Assembly (NCBI RefSeq): GCF_029227915.1
Contig: NC_079880.1
Location: 22,506,501 to 22,570,500, forward strand
From: Hydractinia symbiolongicarpus
Taxonomy: Eukaryota > Cnidaria > Hydrozoa > Anthoathecata > Hydractiniidae
Reading direction: 5' to 3'
DNA: 64,000 nt
Shown one piece after another: positions 34,701 to 46,086 of the stretch (position 1 is its first letter; each line of letters begins with the position of its first letter). A program made the translations under genes and the position numbers. The notes below the pieces were generated by a model, which was not told the DNA's origin, made no database searches, and was given only the letters and a program-made list of their open reading frames with translations.

Positions 34701-37700
34701 TCTGTGCATTGTCAGACTGTATCAAAGTTTTGGATACTTGATTGTGTATGGCCTACTGTCTAATAAACAGTTTCCTGTGTCCTACCTATTTGTTTTCCTA
34801 AGTTGGCATGCAGCCTTTCTAATTTAATTTCATGCCGACGTGAACCTTCATTACACTGTTTTACGTCAGCTAAAAAATGCTGACATAAATTTTTTTTTTT
34901 TGATTCGCCTTGGCAATCCATAATTTCACGTTGGCAAAAACGGTGACATGAACTTTAATATCAGTGTCTGATGTCAGCAAATTATCTTTTAAAGTTGAGC
35001 CTATTTTTTTCCAAGCCAGTTTGTTTATACTTAAACCACTTTAATTCTACTTAGGATAAATAATTAAAATGCTCAGCAACCACTTTATGATGTTTAATAA
35101 TTCTTGCATTTCATGAATACTCTCTATTGCGATATAATCAGTATATATTTACGATAGATTCAAGGCAATTGAAAGATTCTATAAACTTTGAAAAAAAATG
35201 TCATGTGCAAAGAAAAAAATAGTTTTGGCGCTGTGATCTTAGTTTTTTTCAAATCACCTCGGTCTTTACCTTTGCATTTGCCAAGTGCCAACGGGAATTA
35301 GAAAGGCTGGTATAGTTGACATGAAAACAATATTTATTTGGTGCTTTATTACTGGCCTGCTTTAAAGGGAGTGAGAGTGAGGTGTTGCTTTTGCACCTGT
35401 TAGGTGGTCAGCAGAGTTGGATCAAAAGTACAAGCTTGTGCCATATGACTTTACAAGTTGTATTTTTGAGATGGTATTGACATTGACCAACTTCGTGAGG
35501 GGATATATACATACAGACTGACAATAGGGTAACTTACAGACAATAGGGTAATTTTTTTACCAACAGCTTTAACTACCTCATCACTGTATTAGGTTGCTGA
35601 AAACTTGCAAATGAATGGTTTACCATATTTCTTAACAATTTCTGGGTGAGAAAGCACATTTATATTGGTTTTTGAGCCATTTGACCAGATAACTTTTGTA
35701 GGATGTTGGATAGGATGTAATTGCTGTAAACCATTTTAATGAATAAACCTTTGGAGAATTTATCTTTCCCCTTTAGTTAGTGCAGAAGAAAATTGATTTT
35801 GTCTCAGACATGTGGTAGATGGTGAATAAGTCTCTCGTCCACAGCGTTTAACTTGTGCTTAAATTAGTTGTTTTAATAATGACATCCCACTGTTTTTTAG
35901 ATTTCTGGGATAAAATTTAAAAACTGTGAGAGCTTTTTTTCTTTAATATCCAGACATCGTTTTTGACAAGCAAATTTGCTCTTAATCAGGAAATGTAATA
36001 ATAGCCATTATTATTTATTTACTCCCCCTTATTTTTTAAGGTTAATAATGATGTACAATAATGATGTACATCTTTAATGATGTACAACAGTGGCTCGTTA
36101 GAGATAGTTAAGAACTTCTGTTACTTAGGTGATATGTTGGGCAGTGAAGGGGGTGTTGGAAGAAGTGTTACTTGCAGGATAGGTTCTGCTTGGAAAAAGT
36201 TTAGAGAGTTACTTCCTTTATTGACTAGCAGAGTCCTGTCAATTGAGGTAAAAGGTAGGTTGTATGAGGCCTGTGTAAGAAGTGTTATGTTGTACGGTAG
36301 TGAGACATGGGCAGTGAAGCAGGAAGATCTTGACCGTTTAGAAAAGAATGATATGAGAATGGTTAGGTGGATGTGTAATGCCAGTCTGAGAGACAGAAAG
36401 AGTTCAGATGAGCTAAGAAGCAGGCTAAGTCTCCGTAGAATTAAAGATGTTATCCAGATAAGAAGATTGAATTGGCTGGGGCACTTGGAAAGAATGGAGG
36501 AGGATAATTGGGTAAGAAAGTGTAGAGACTTGATAGTTCCTGGGGCAAAGCCCAGAGGCAGACCGAAAAAGACTTGGCAGGAGGTTATAAGGACAGACTT
36601 GATAGAGAGGAAGTTGAGTTTAGATCTAACACAGTCTAGATCAGATTGGAAGAGGGTCATTAATATACCCCGTCCAACCCATGCTAGCATGGAAAACGGA
36701 CGTTAAGCCGAGAATGATGATGATGATGATGAATAATAAAAGTGAAAATAACAATAGATGTATGTTTTGTTAATTTGTGATTTGTTTGCTGTTTTTGCTA
36801 CTAAGAAATCTCTAAGTATTACTATTGATCAGGAATTTTGTTTGCATTATTAGATATCTCTGCTATATTGAAAAGTAGAACTGGTTGAGTATTTGAGACC
36901 ATGTTGTTACTGTTATTTGAGAAAATAAAAGTGATTTTATGTGCTCTACTTATCCGTACCTTGATTAGAAGATTTAAACCATAACAACACGATCAAATGT
37001 TTTTATTCTTTTTTATACTTTTATTATTTTTTTACTTTTTTATTTTTTATACTTTTATTATTTTATAATCATAAGTTTGTGTACATTTACTTAGTTAATT
37101 TTGCCCTTTTTAATTTCTAATAAAAGGAATCAATAAAAAAAAAATGCTCTACAGCAAATTTGGCATAATTCATTATTCAATCTGCTTTGTTAGAACTCAC
37201 TCTATACAAGAAATTGAATACAAACTCACCCTAAACTATAGCAGTAAAATTAAATCCTTGTTTTGTTGCTGCAGACAGTTGAAGCATCTTTGATAAAATC
37301 TCTCTTGCTTCTTTCGTTTGATAATGCAGAATAATTGACGAAACAGATTTCTTGTTTACTTTTAGTTTCTTTAATTTTAATTAGATTAAAAACTTATGCG
37401 ATATCTGTATTAATAAAAAAATATTTCTGGCTTAATTTTATGGAGTACACAGATTGATTTTGCATACTTAAAAACATTATCTGTAAATCAGCTTGTTCCA
37501 CTTTGCTTGCAGAATTTTAGATTTGTGCTTTTAGTCAACTAACTTGGTACATATTTTTGTGAAAAGAATTGCTTGTGATAACGATCAAGATGTTTCGGAT
37601 TATTTTTTAATTTAAGTTAAGTCATTTGTTACACCCATGTAGTATGAGCTTTTTTCAAGGAAGTTAATTAACACTTTTTTGCAGGGATGAGTGTCATAAA

Positions 37701-40700
37701 ATACCTGTAACTAAAATTGCCCAAAACAAATTCAAATTTGAATAGCTTCTTTAATACTTCTTTATTTTTTTGTAAGACTCTTTAGGTATTAATATTATTA
37801 TAATTCGCATCAGAGTTAATAATGATGTGAAGAGTTAAACAGACATTACTTAAAACCACCATCAGTTAACTCTTTAAAATCTAAACTATTAGAGAGAATC
37901 TCTTTTTTTCTCTGTTGTTTATGACAATTTTTAAAATTAAATCCAGAAGTCTTATAACATAAAAACCTCACACCGAAATGTATTTCATTGAATACCAATA
38001 TACTGACTTAAATCGATAACATTTTCCCAACTTCTATAGAGCAGGAGTTCTATTTCATGCTTTAGCTAGAAAGATTTTTTAGACATATATCCTTACTTGC
38101 GAAATGTTTTAAAAAGTTATTTGGCAAATCTTTTTTCTTAAAGATTTTTTAAAATGCACAAAGAATTAGTATGTAATTTAATTTATTTTAGCTTTGTAGT
38201 TAACAGTAACCAGAAAACCCTTCTTTTAAAGTGCAAGCTCACAAGAATAAGTGCAGCAAAAGGTTTCATGGCTAAGTTGAACTTTAATGCAGATAAAGTT
38301 CAACAAAAACAAATGTACAGGCACATATCGTCAAGCGTTTTAATTACCATGCTTCACATGATTACCATTGATGAAAAAAAATTAATAACCTGGTTTCTTA
38401 TTAAATTATTGGTAATGAGGATAAAGAACTTCAAGATTAAGCTTGTTATATATTATGCACAATATGCCTTAGCTGTTTGTTTCATTTAATTATTTGAAAT
38501 GCATATTATTAAATGTCAATCTATAAATTTTTGGTTTTGTCTGTAGAACTTGATGAAACAGCAATGCCATCACAAATCCTATCAGATGTTGCATCATGTA
38601 AACATTGCCACCAAGTTTGTAATTCTGATGATGTAAACAATACACAGAACAGTAGTATGGGTATGTTTGGTGAAATTATTTTTAGGAGAATATTTCTAGG
38701 TTTTTATCAGTGTTTTGTTTTCATTTGGGTAAGGAATCTTCCATAAAAAATATTTTTGCGAACACGGAGAAACGTAGTATAAAGAGATTCAATGACACAG
38801 TGTTGTTTTATACATTTTCACAATCATTTTTAATTTTTTTTATCTGTTTTTGAGATTTATTACTACAATTTTTCCATCACTCGTAGCTACTATTTGGGGT
38901 CACAGACAGACAGCTTTAGTGAGAATTATAGATATCTGCATTTTTATGAAAGTTTACTCGTGTTTTAGAACCTGAATGCAGTGACTGTCAATCCACAAAG
39001 CCAATTGTATTATCTTGTGTTGTTCGAGGATGCACAACTCCTCCGGATGAAGTGAAGTTGCAGGTCTTACCTGCTGGATATTTCTCACTATTACGTATGT
39101 TGTCTACTCCTGGATTTCACAAACTTTTTTTATAATATATCAGGATTTTTTGATAAGTAAATGATGTTTGAATACCCAGAGTGCTTAGGAAATTGCTTTA
39201 TTTTGAAGAATAAACCTGAATTACATATTTTTTTTAAAAAGTAAAAATTTAAAATCAGGTTGGAATATGTGTATGTTAAAAACACAATCAAGTTTAGAGC
39301 ATGCTTTATTATGTTTATTGCAGAAAGAAATTAAACTTAAAGGTTGCCTTACTCGATAAGAAATGGTCCCGTTTTTCCCTTCAAAAAACAGCAAAAAAAT
39401 AAAGGTATAATCACACAAGACAAGTTCGACAACATAGTGATGTTAATTAAGTTTCGGTGTATCTAGTGAATTAGAAAAGTCTGTGTCATATTAAAAATCC
39501 CATAACACAAGAAAGAAACGCACATAAGAAAAATGTACCAAGGCTGGTTATTATGCTTGGCATATGTTTAAGAAATTCCTGTATTTATATTTATTTGTAA
39601 GCGTTATGCTTTTAAAAACATGTATTTAGGGAATTTGTTTTAGTCACAGGGGAAAACCTGGAATAAGCACAAGGTATTCTCACCCATTTTTAAATAGTCT
39701 TATTTTGGAATCGTTATCAACAGACTTTTTGCACTCAAGGGATATTTTTTAAAGGATAGCTCATGATGATAGAACAGCAAGCTGTAACAAAAAAAACCTG
39801 AAGTACTCTGGGAATTATTCTTGCATCTGATAGAATTCCCTAATAATAGTCATCATGAACTTTTGGCTTTATATACACTTTAGGAATACATAAAAGAACA
39901 ATATCACTCAAATTTGGTTTAAAGAAGTATGTAAAGACCTGCTGTACACGTTGTTTCACGTTGATCAACGAAGCTGTAAACGAATGCAGTGAAATGGGAG
40001 ACTTATCCTACACCATATGTGGCTCATGCGAGCACATCATACCAGAAAGCTCCTTGGTGAAATGCAAAAACAAAAACGGCAAGCTGATCAATGTTGGTTG
40101 TTATAAATGTTGCCAGGACGGGTTGACCACGAACTCCGGGTCACCGCAATCAAGTATGAAAAAATTAGATTTTATAAAACCACCACGAAAACACAACAGA
40201 GGTGGTAACAGGGTGTCGGCAGAACTTGCAACTTTTTTAAAGGATTTCGATAAAACTGGTAAAGAAATCACTGGATTTCTGGCAGATTTAAAATTAAATA
40301 AGTCAGCCAGATACAACATTTGTCATGTCAGCGGTTGTACATCGCAGGGTGAAACAGCATGGTTGTATCCTTACGGTGCCATCATTAAATCGACTTCCAA
40401 AGCGGTTGCCATGGAACTGCTGCGTGTGTTTCGATTATCAGAAGGTAGTGACGTATATTGCTGTCGCGACTGTTTCACTCAGCTGAAATGGTACGCTGCG
40501 TTTTTGAGCAATGAGATTAAATCAGTGGAACCAAAAGAGACACCAAGTTTACAGGCTCTTAAAAGGAATGCGCGGATTTTACCAAAACCGACAATTCTTG
40601 TGCCCGTTTCGATAGCGCAAAATGTCGGCCAATTGAGATTAACGACCAGTACTACCATGCCTGCCATCAGAATTTACCAACAACAGAACTCCTTCGTGAC

Positions 40701-43700
40701 AACACAACCGGCAGCCCTGTGCGTCACAAGCCAACCCACAACAGCCTTTGGCGTCACGACTAAACCAGCGACTGTGCAGCCTGTCCCAGACATTCAAATC
40801 AGCAACGTGCATTCTGTAGAAAAACAAAACGACCATAACAACATCACTAAAACAATGCCAATTGTTTCTGTAAGTCAAAGCAGGACGGTTTCTTCGCTGG
40901 CATCTAAAAGCAGTCCAAAATATCCACAGGTGGCGTCGGTGTTTTCATTTACTCCGCCAGCGTCAGGGTCTAGATTTCAAGCTATTAGGTTACCCGATGA
41001 CGTCCTGCTGTCGTATCCAGTAAATGTTACAACATCCACCAACTCGCCGCAACGTAGTCTACAACCAGTACCTCTTGTTACAACTCCCCAACAGCTTCTA
41101 AATTCCCAAAATCCAATCCTGTTGACTGCCAGACCTATTCAGCATTGTCTGAATGTCATACCTTCGCCTGTCAGCGCAAGTCAACAACAAGCAAGTATTA
41201 ACTTGCAGAAGATGACAACAACAACTCCACCTGTACGATCTCAGACAGCTGCTTGTAACATGATGTACAACAAGGCGACACTTACAGATGCACAGCCCGT
41301 CATGTTGGACAAAGTGTGCCAAACTGGACTTATTTACATAAGCGATTCGAAAGATCAGTGTTCAAGCACAAGATTGAAACAGCCGTACAACGAGGTCACT
41401 GATGCGAAACTGAAGAAAGCTGTACGCAAGGAGTCAAAAGAGATGTTTGATGTCTTTCTTGATAAACTGAACGAATTAAGTTTGGGCTGTGGTTTGGAGT
41501 TGTTAAAAGAATTTACGCATCCAAAGGTTTGTGTCCCGTTGTCTTTTTTTCTGTACGATCTTGTCGTTGTCGTACTTGTTGAAGCAGTGAGTGTTATTGG
41601 CGTTGTCGTTGTTGCCTCGGTTGTTTTCTCCGTTTTTGTTATCGGCGTTGTTGTCGACGTTGTTGTTATAGACGTTGGCGTCGTCGTTGTTGTCAGCACT
41701 GTGGACGTCGTAGTTGGTGTTGTCGCCTTCGTTCTTGTGTCGTAGTTACTGTTAGTGTTGTTATTGTTGTCGTTGCTTTTTGTTGTTGTCGTCCTTGCTC
41801 GTGGTGTTAGGACTTTCCATACTTCAAATTTTGGTACACAAAATTATTTTTCTTCTGTTTATCTGCAGGAGGTTCTTCACACGCAACACTTGATGACCAT
41901 GTTAGAAGACTACGGCAATTTATACAGACGAACTTATCGCCACAACAAACAAGAGCGATTACGAATACTCAGCAGTGTGGCTGGATACGCATCCAATGAA
42001 CTGTTAAGGAAATATTTCCAACACTACACTGCTAAAGGTAATGACTTGTGAAGCGTTTTGCTATATTTTTACTAGTTAGGGATCAAACTGAATATAATGA
42101 TCAACCACGGTTCAACTCAAGGCTGAGATTGCGACTACTTTCAATTGCTAACACGCAAAATATTGGGAAAATTTAAAAATGTATTGATGCATTGAGCTGA
42201 AAAGCGTAAAGGTATAGAACGGATCTGTTTTTTTTAAATTTTCGGAAAATCTTTTTTAAATTAAGGAACTCTACTCAAAATGTATGTGTATTGTTTAATT
42301 TTATATTCGAACATGGAAACCGGGGGGAAAAAGGATTTAATAGAAAAATAGTAAATTTTTTTCTTAATAATGTTTGCAACCATGGCGTACCGTTAATCCT
42401 CTAATAAACGCTCGAGACGTTTATTTACTTTTTCAACTTTTAAAGGGGCGTTCAGTTGAGGGACGTTTAAAAATTCTTCAAGTCAAGACTCTTGTGTCTT
42501 ATTAGTATCAATATCTTATCTTCTGCATCTTAATCCAAAGGGTTAAAAGCAGCGTTTGCCTCTTCCATCTCTGATTCTTAGATCCTCAACAAATGAATTT
42601 GTTTTCATACCGTTGTCGTATAGGAAGGTTGTTTAATCCTTTAAAAGATCTCCGGCTGCACATGGTTGTTTTTTTTTAAACAATGAATCTTGCAATCTTC
42701 ACAGCCATCTTTTTAGTGGGTATCTCTTAGAGAAGGGCGTTAATTGAAAATTTAAATATCTTGGTTTTTAGGGGGCGTTTAAATTAAGAGGGGCGTTTGT
42801 TAAAGGGTTTACAGTCTTTCCCTTATTGTTTTGACAATCAAATAACTAAATATACTAGTCGTTAGCCCGTGGAAAATCCACGGATTCGTCCGTCCTTTTT
42901 ATACCGCATTGCGTGCTTCTCGCTATTGCGCAGCTAAGCTACCATTTTGCGTGACAGACAGACAGACGTATACGGGTATTATAATATAGACTAGTCGTTA
43001 ACCCGTGAAAAAATCCACGGGGTCGCCTGTCGCGTTCGCTCGTCCTTTAAATTAACCCGTTGCAACAAAGTGGACAGAAATATATCGCATTTGGTATTGG
43101 TGCGCATTTTAAAAATTTCGTGTTTCCGTTACGGGACACGGCTTTCGCAGACACACAGACAGACAGACGACGGCTATTTATAATTTATAATATTTATTAT
43201 ATTTATAATATAGATTGTATGCATGAATATTGCGTGTTAATTTCCTCCATGCTGTGATAAAAGCTCATAAAACCTCAGCAAGATAAGTGTAGAAAAAATA
43301 ACAAAAGTCTTCCTACAAATATCAAGTTGGCAGGATAACCTCGACAGTAATGTCTCTACCCACCAAGCTATCAGTGTGTGTCGTTCAAGTTCAGAAAAGT
43401 CAGAATAAATGGTGAAGTTTAAAAGAAATAATCAAAATTTGATCAACAAGAAAAAATCTGTTAAACCCATGTCTTAGTTCTTGTTTTTCAAATGTGTCAA
43501 TCGTGTATAAAACTTTTTGTTGACTAAAAGTCAATTTGGTTTTCGTGAGCATACATCTTGTTTTTTTTTATTTTAGGCGACTTGGTTAGTGTGAATGAGG
43601 ACGAGATTAAAAGGGCTCGTGATTACTCCAACCTGTTTGGTCCTGGAATTGTCCTTCCGAATGTTGAGCTAAAATCAGGTCTGTGTTTTATGAATATTTT

Positions 43701-45637
43701 CTGGATGACATGCAATTAAAGAAGCCTCATTAGTTTGTTTTTACGCTGCGTTGGCTTGTACCTTTTTATCTTAGCTTGAGGAAGATTGGCGTAAATGCTT
43801 GTCAATCATGCGCGTAATTTTTTGCGGCGCTCTCTTTCGTCTAATTTTTAGTTGCGAAATATAATTTCTCATTTTTGGTAAAAAAGAAACAAAACAAGAA
43901 ACAAAAAAATGCAATAGCGGATAATGCTTTTCGACATTCTGCACTTGTGAAACTTAATACGTTGAAAAGTATTTAAAAGGTATAAAAATAGCGTGTTTTT
44001 TTTAAACTCTGTTTATAGGTCAACTTCTGTCAAATAACACAAGTAGTGCGTCTCTCACATCCATCACCACCGACACATTAGTGACGTCAGGTTCTCCTTC
44101 GCAGATGCCCATTCTTGTAACGAAATGTTTAAGAACCGCATCTAATGTTGGGCCGTCATTAAATGATGTGTCTTTAAAAGACGAGAGTAATAAAAAACGT
44201 ATTGAGGTGATCACGATTGATGATCCGGATGACCCAGAGGATCAGGAAATTAACAGTGTAGGGAATTCAATATTTTCAGACGTGAACGAGACTAAAACCC
44301 AACCTCGTGCATCCAATAACGTAGCCGTTTCTAATGAAGACGTTGTACCGAAGAAATTTAATGGCTTACCTGGATACTTTCTCACCCCTCGCAGTAAAAT
44401 GTGGATAAATCCGATAACAGAGACAAAGCTTGTGGAAAAAATACCGACAATAGAAAGAGAAGAAGAAGAAAAAATAAAGTGCGAGAATTTTCAAGTGGAG
44501 GAGATCGATGTTCTACCTTTGGATTACGATGAGTATCCAGATCGCGCACTCTCCCCCGTATTTGACTTAATAAGATCTACGAGTAAGTGCTTAGCCCCCG
44601 TTGCGGTTTGTTCAAAATTCAGTCCAGGGGTAACTGATTTGTCTGGAAAAACGATAAGTAATAAATCAGTTTCCGATAATCCGATTTTTGATTCCGATAA
44701 TCAGTCAAACAAGGTTATTCAGCGCAACCTTGAAGCGCAAAATGAAGCCGTCGAAGTTAAAGTCAAAAGGAAGCGGACAAGGTTTAGTCACGAAGAACGA
44801 GAAAAGTTGGAGGGATTTTATATGGAAGGTGTTCTACATGGGAAGAAGAGAAAGACGTCAGAAATGAGCGCAATTTTAAATATCGACTGTAAGACCATTC
44901 GAACGTGGTTTCGAAATCGTGGCTGCAAAGCGCGTAAAGAAAAATTTGAACAGAGTTTAAAAAAAGCCAGTGTTGTGGCGAACGAGACATCTTTGCCGGA
45001 TCCCTGCATACTCGAGCAAAACAGTTTAGAGGAGCCAATGGATTGCTCTGATGCAAATAACACAAGCGAAAATGAACTGGATCAGGGCGATACGTGCTCG
45101 TCGCAAATATCTATCGAAACTTGCAGTCATATTCCGAAGCTTTTCATGCCAGCCTTGCGTACAGTTGACAATACAGCCGAGGACGCTGTATCGCCAAGAA
45201 CAACCACTGAGTTCGTCAGTACAACTGAGATAGAAGCATACAAGGAATCCAAAACTTTGTATGTCAGCTCTGAATCTGATGTAGACAAAACTGATGAGTG
45301 TAATTCTAAACTTTCAAACGTCACTGGAGTGGCGACGGACATCACTGGAGTGGTGACGGATGTCGCTAGAGTGACGACGGACGTCGTTAGAGTGACGACG
45401 GACGTAGCTGAAACGACGACGGACCTCACTGGGGTAGCGACAGACGTCACGGAAAAACTTCCGCTTTTGGAATGTGCTTTCGATTCTTCGTTTACAGCCA
45501 AACAGACACGTAGGCTGCATCCAGGTCATGTTCCAACGGAGCCCCCATTATTAACACCGTCTCCGGATATCTTTCGTAAACGTTACCAAGAAAGTTGTCA
45601 AACAGATGTGACGGTAGCCGATTCAGTGCAAAACTAA
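28766..45637 (+). CDS. Unrecognised protein with three Cys-rich modules and a homeodomain (7 exons)
   Basis: Exons 28766-29750, 38547-38660, 38969-39094, 39884-41526, 41869-42037, 43577-43678 and 44019-45637. Every junction is GT-AG and keeps frame (1,1,1,0,1,1), giving 1585 residues. Three Cys-rich modules recur. The first half is C-x2-C-x20-23-C-x2-C (C14/C17/C41/C44; C346/C349/C370/C373; about 452-483). The second is C-x4-C-x39-41-C-C-x2-C-[YF] (C55-C106; C383-C432; about 554-602). FGL or FRL lies before the CC pair. They look like zinc-binding folds but I recognise no named family. Residues ~620-870 are Ser/Thr/Gln/Val-rich and probably disordered. Exons 5-6 encode a charged helical region (to ARDYSNLFGPGIVLP). 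A divergent homeodomain follows at ~1294-1355 (KRKRTRFSHEEREKLEGFY, then TIRTWFRNRGCKARKEK). It is probably a nuclear DNA-binding regulator. Extra exons inside the 8.8-kb intron 1 cannot be excluded. Confidence 0.75.
29965..31314. mobile_element. Long inverted-repeat element in intron 1
   Basis: AGGCCAAATAACTTGGAAAC at 29965 is mirrored by TTTCCAAGTTATTTGGCCT ending at 31314. Similarity continues inward for about 200-250 bp, including TGACGTCA/TGACGT, ACCGCGTGGG, GACCACCT, GAATGGACAG, TTTTCTTGATCAG and AGGCAAC. The left arm has extra sequence. This is either one ~1.35-kb element with long terminal inverted repeats or two copies in opposite orientation. No transposase is encoded. Confidence 0.6.
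31322..33846 (+). pseudogene. Decayed endonuclease-RT pseudogene of LINE copy 2
   Basis: Compared with the intact copy there are several breaks. A 2-base deletion near 31409 (ACATGAG for ACATATGAG) shifts the frame. A Trp codon became TGA at about 31747. A deletion/rearrangement near 32815-32835 removes part of the segment after HQGSVLS. Stop codons interrupt the zinc-finger region (about 33092 and 33160), and another replaces the Trp near 33716. YADD (near 32877) is still readable. It cannot make a complete protein. Confidence 0.9.
31322..33872 (+). mobile_element. 5'-truncated LINE copy 2 (same family as 21460-24900)
   Basis: Homology starts abruptly at AAGGGGAGAGATTGCTTGAG, inside the endonuclease region (residue ~218 of the intact copy). 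It runs to the same ACGGACGTTAAGCCGAGAA end and (GAT)n tail. The 5' junction lies only about 8 bases after the long inverted-repeat element. The copy lies in intron 1 of the homeodomain gene in sense orientation. Confidence 0.9.
33956..34060 (+). repeat. 52-bp direct tandem duplication
   Basis: GTAGTTCATTGCGTTCATAT at 33959 recurs as GTAGTTCATAGCGTTCATAT at 34011, and the rest of the unit (through GACAAATATTTCA) is identical. It is a two-copy tandem duplication shortly after LINE copy 2. Confidence 0.9.
36072..36732 (+). mobile_element. 5'-truncated LINE copy 3 (3' 660 bp only)
   Basis: Only the 3' end of the family is present, starting at CTTTAATGATGTACAACAG and ending in the (GAT)n tail. 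It keeps an open 209-codon frame (36077-36706) for the C-terminal segment. It resembles the intact minus-strand copy more than copy 2, so it is probably younger than copy 2. Just before the junction, AATGATGTACA occurs twice more (36044-36070), a possible by-product of insertion. Confidence 0.9.
41565..41800 (+). repeat. Degenerate GTT/GTC-rich simple repeat in intron 4
   Basis: After the splice donor at 41527 the sequence becomes a degenerate run of GTTGTYG/GTCGTT triplets. It reads as poly-Val in the + frame and poly-Thr on the other strand. It accounts for the Val-rich tail that continues the exon-4 frame to 41745; that tail is intronic. Confidence 0.75.
42390..42812. mobile_element. Putative MITE with ~22-bp imperfect inverted ends
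   Basis: CGTTAATCCTCTAATAAACG at the left is mirrored by CGTTTGTTAAAGGGTTTAC at the right, and GGGGCGTT motifs recur inside. The target duplication is unclear. It lies in intron 5 of the homeodomain gene. Confidence 0.4.
42855..42990 (-). mobile_element. Mini-Helitron I (136 bp), tandem with mini-Helitron II
   Basis: Read on the minus strand it begins TCTATATTATAATACCCG and ends with the hairpin CCGTGGATTTTCCACGG, then GCTAACGA and CTAG, followed by T. A TC start, a hairpin about 10 bases from a CTRR end and insertion between A and T are Helitron hallmarks. It has no coding capacity. Confidence 0.65.
42991..43214 (-). mobile_element. Mini-Helitron II (224 bp), head-to-tail with I
   Basis: On the minus strand it starts A|TCTATATTATAAAT at 43214 and ends CCGTGGATTTTTTCACGGG, TTAACGA, CTAG at 42991. 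The CTAG is joined directly to the TC start of element I. The interior includes GTCTGTCTGTCTGTGTGTCTG and CGATATATTTCTGTCC. The two copies form a head-to-tail pair without a spacer in intron 5 of the homeodomain gene. Confidence 0.65.
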
Positions 45638-45737
45638 TACGTTTTTGTGCAGTTTTTTGTACGTCTTTTGCCATAGTTCTGTTGTGTTAAAAATACATTT
45701 TATATGAAATATTTATATATTGAGAAGTGAAAATTAA

Positions 45738-46082
45738 GGGACTGTTTACATGAGACTATAAGTGAACTTAAACCAGATTTAGTCACTTTTTCCTCCACGG
45801 TCTGTTCTGTAAGGCTGTTTACTTGAGTTTTTATCACTTTAGGCGAAGTAAAATTCACTTTTGGAGGTATTTTACTTCAGAAAATTCACCGAAATAAAAT
45901 TTTAAACCGGTGCGAGATTTTTATGTAAACGCTACCATCCTGAAGTAAGAACTATCAATCAATTCTTTTTTTTTATAAGCGGATATTGGTGAGTGCGCAT
46001 GCTTAAAAGAGGAAATACAAAAATATTCAGTGTGGAATTTCACTACTCCTTGGCTTCATTCCGGTCTCGTGTAAACGCGGCC
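45738..46082. mobile_element. MITE with TTAA target duplication (piggyBac/Kolobok-like)
   Basis: TTAA at 45734-45737 and again at 46083-46086 flank a 345-bp element. Its ends GGGACTGTTTACATGAGAC and GTCTCGTGTAAACGCGGCC are imperfect inverted repeats. It lies 100 bases after the homeodomain stop codon, so it may be in that gene's 3' UTR. Confidence 0.65.
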
Positions 46083-46086
46083 TTAA

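Noticed and set aside
41527-41745. Val-rich C-terminus continuing the exon-4 frame
   Set aside because: It follows a good GT donor (CCAAAG|GTTTGT) and is a GTT/GTC simple repeat. The next exon at 41869 continues in phase, so this is intron.
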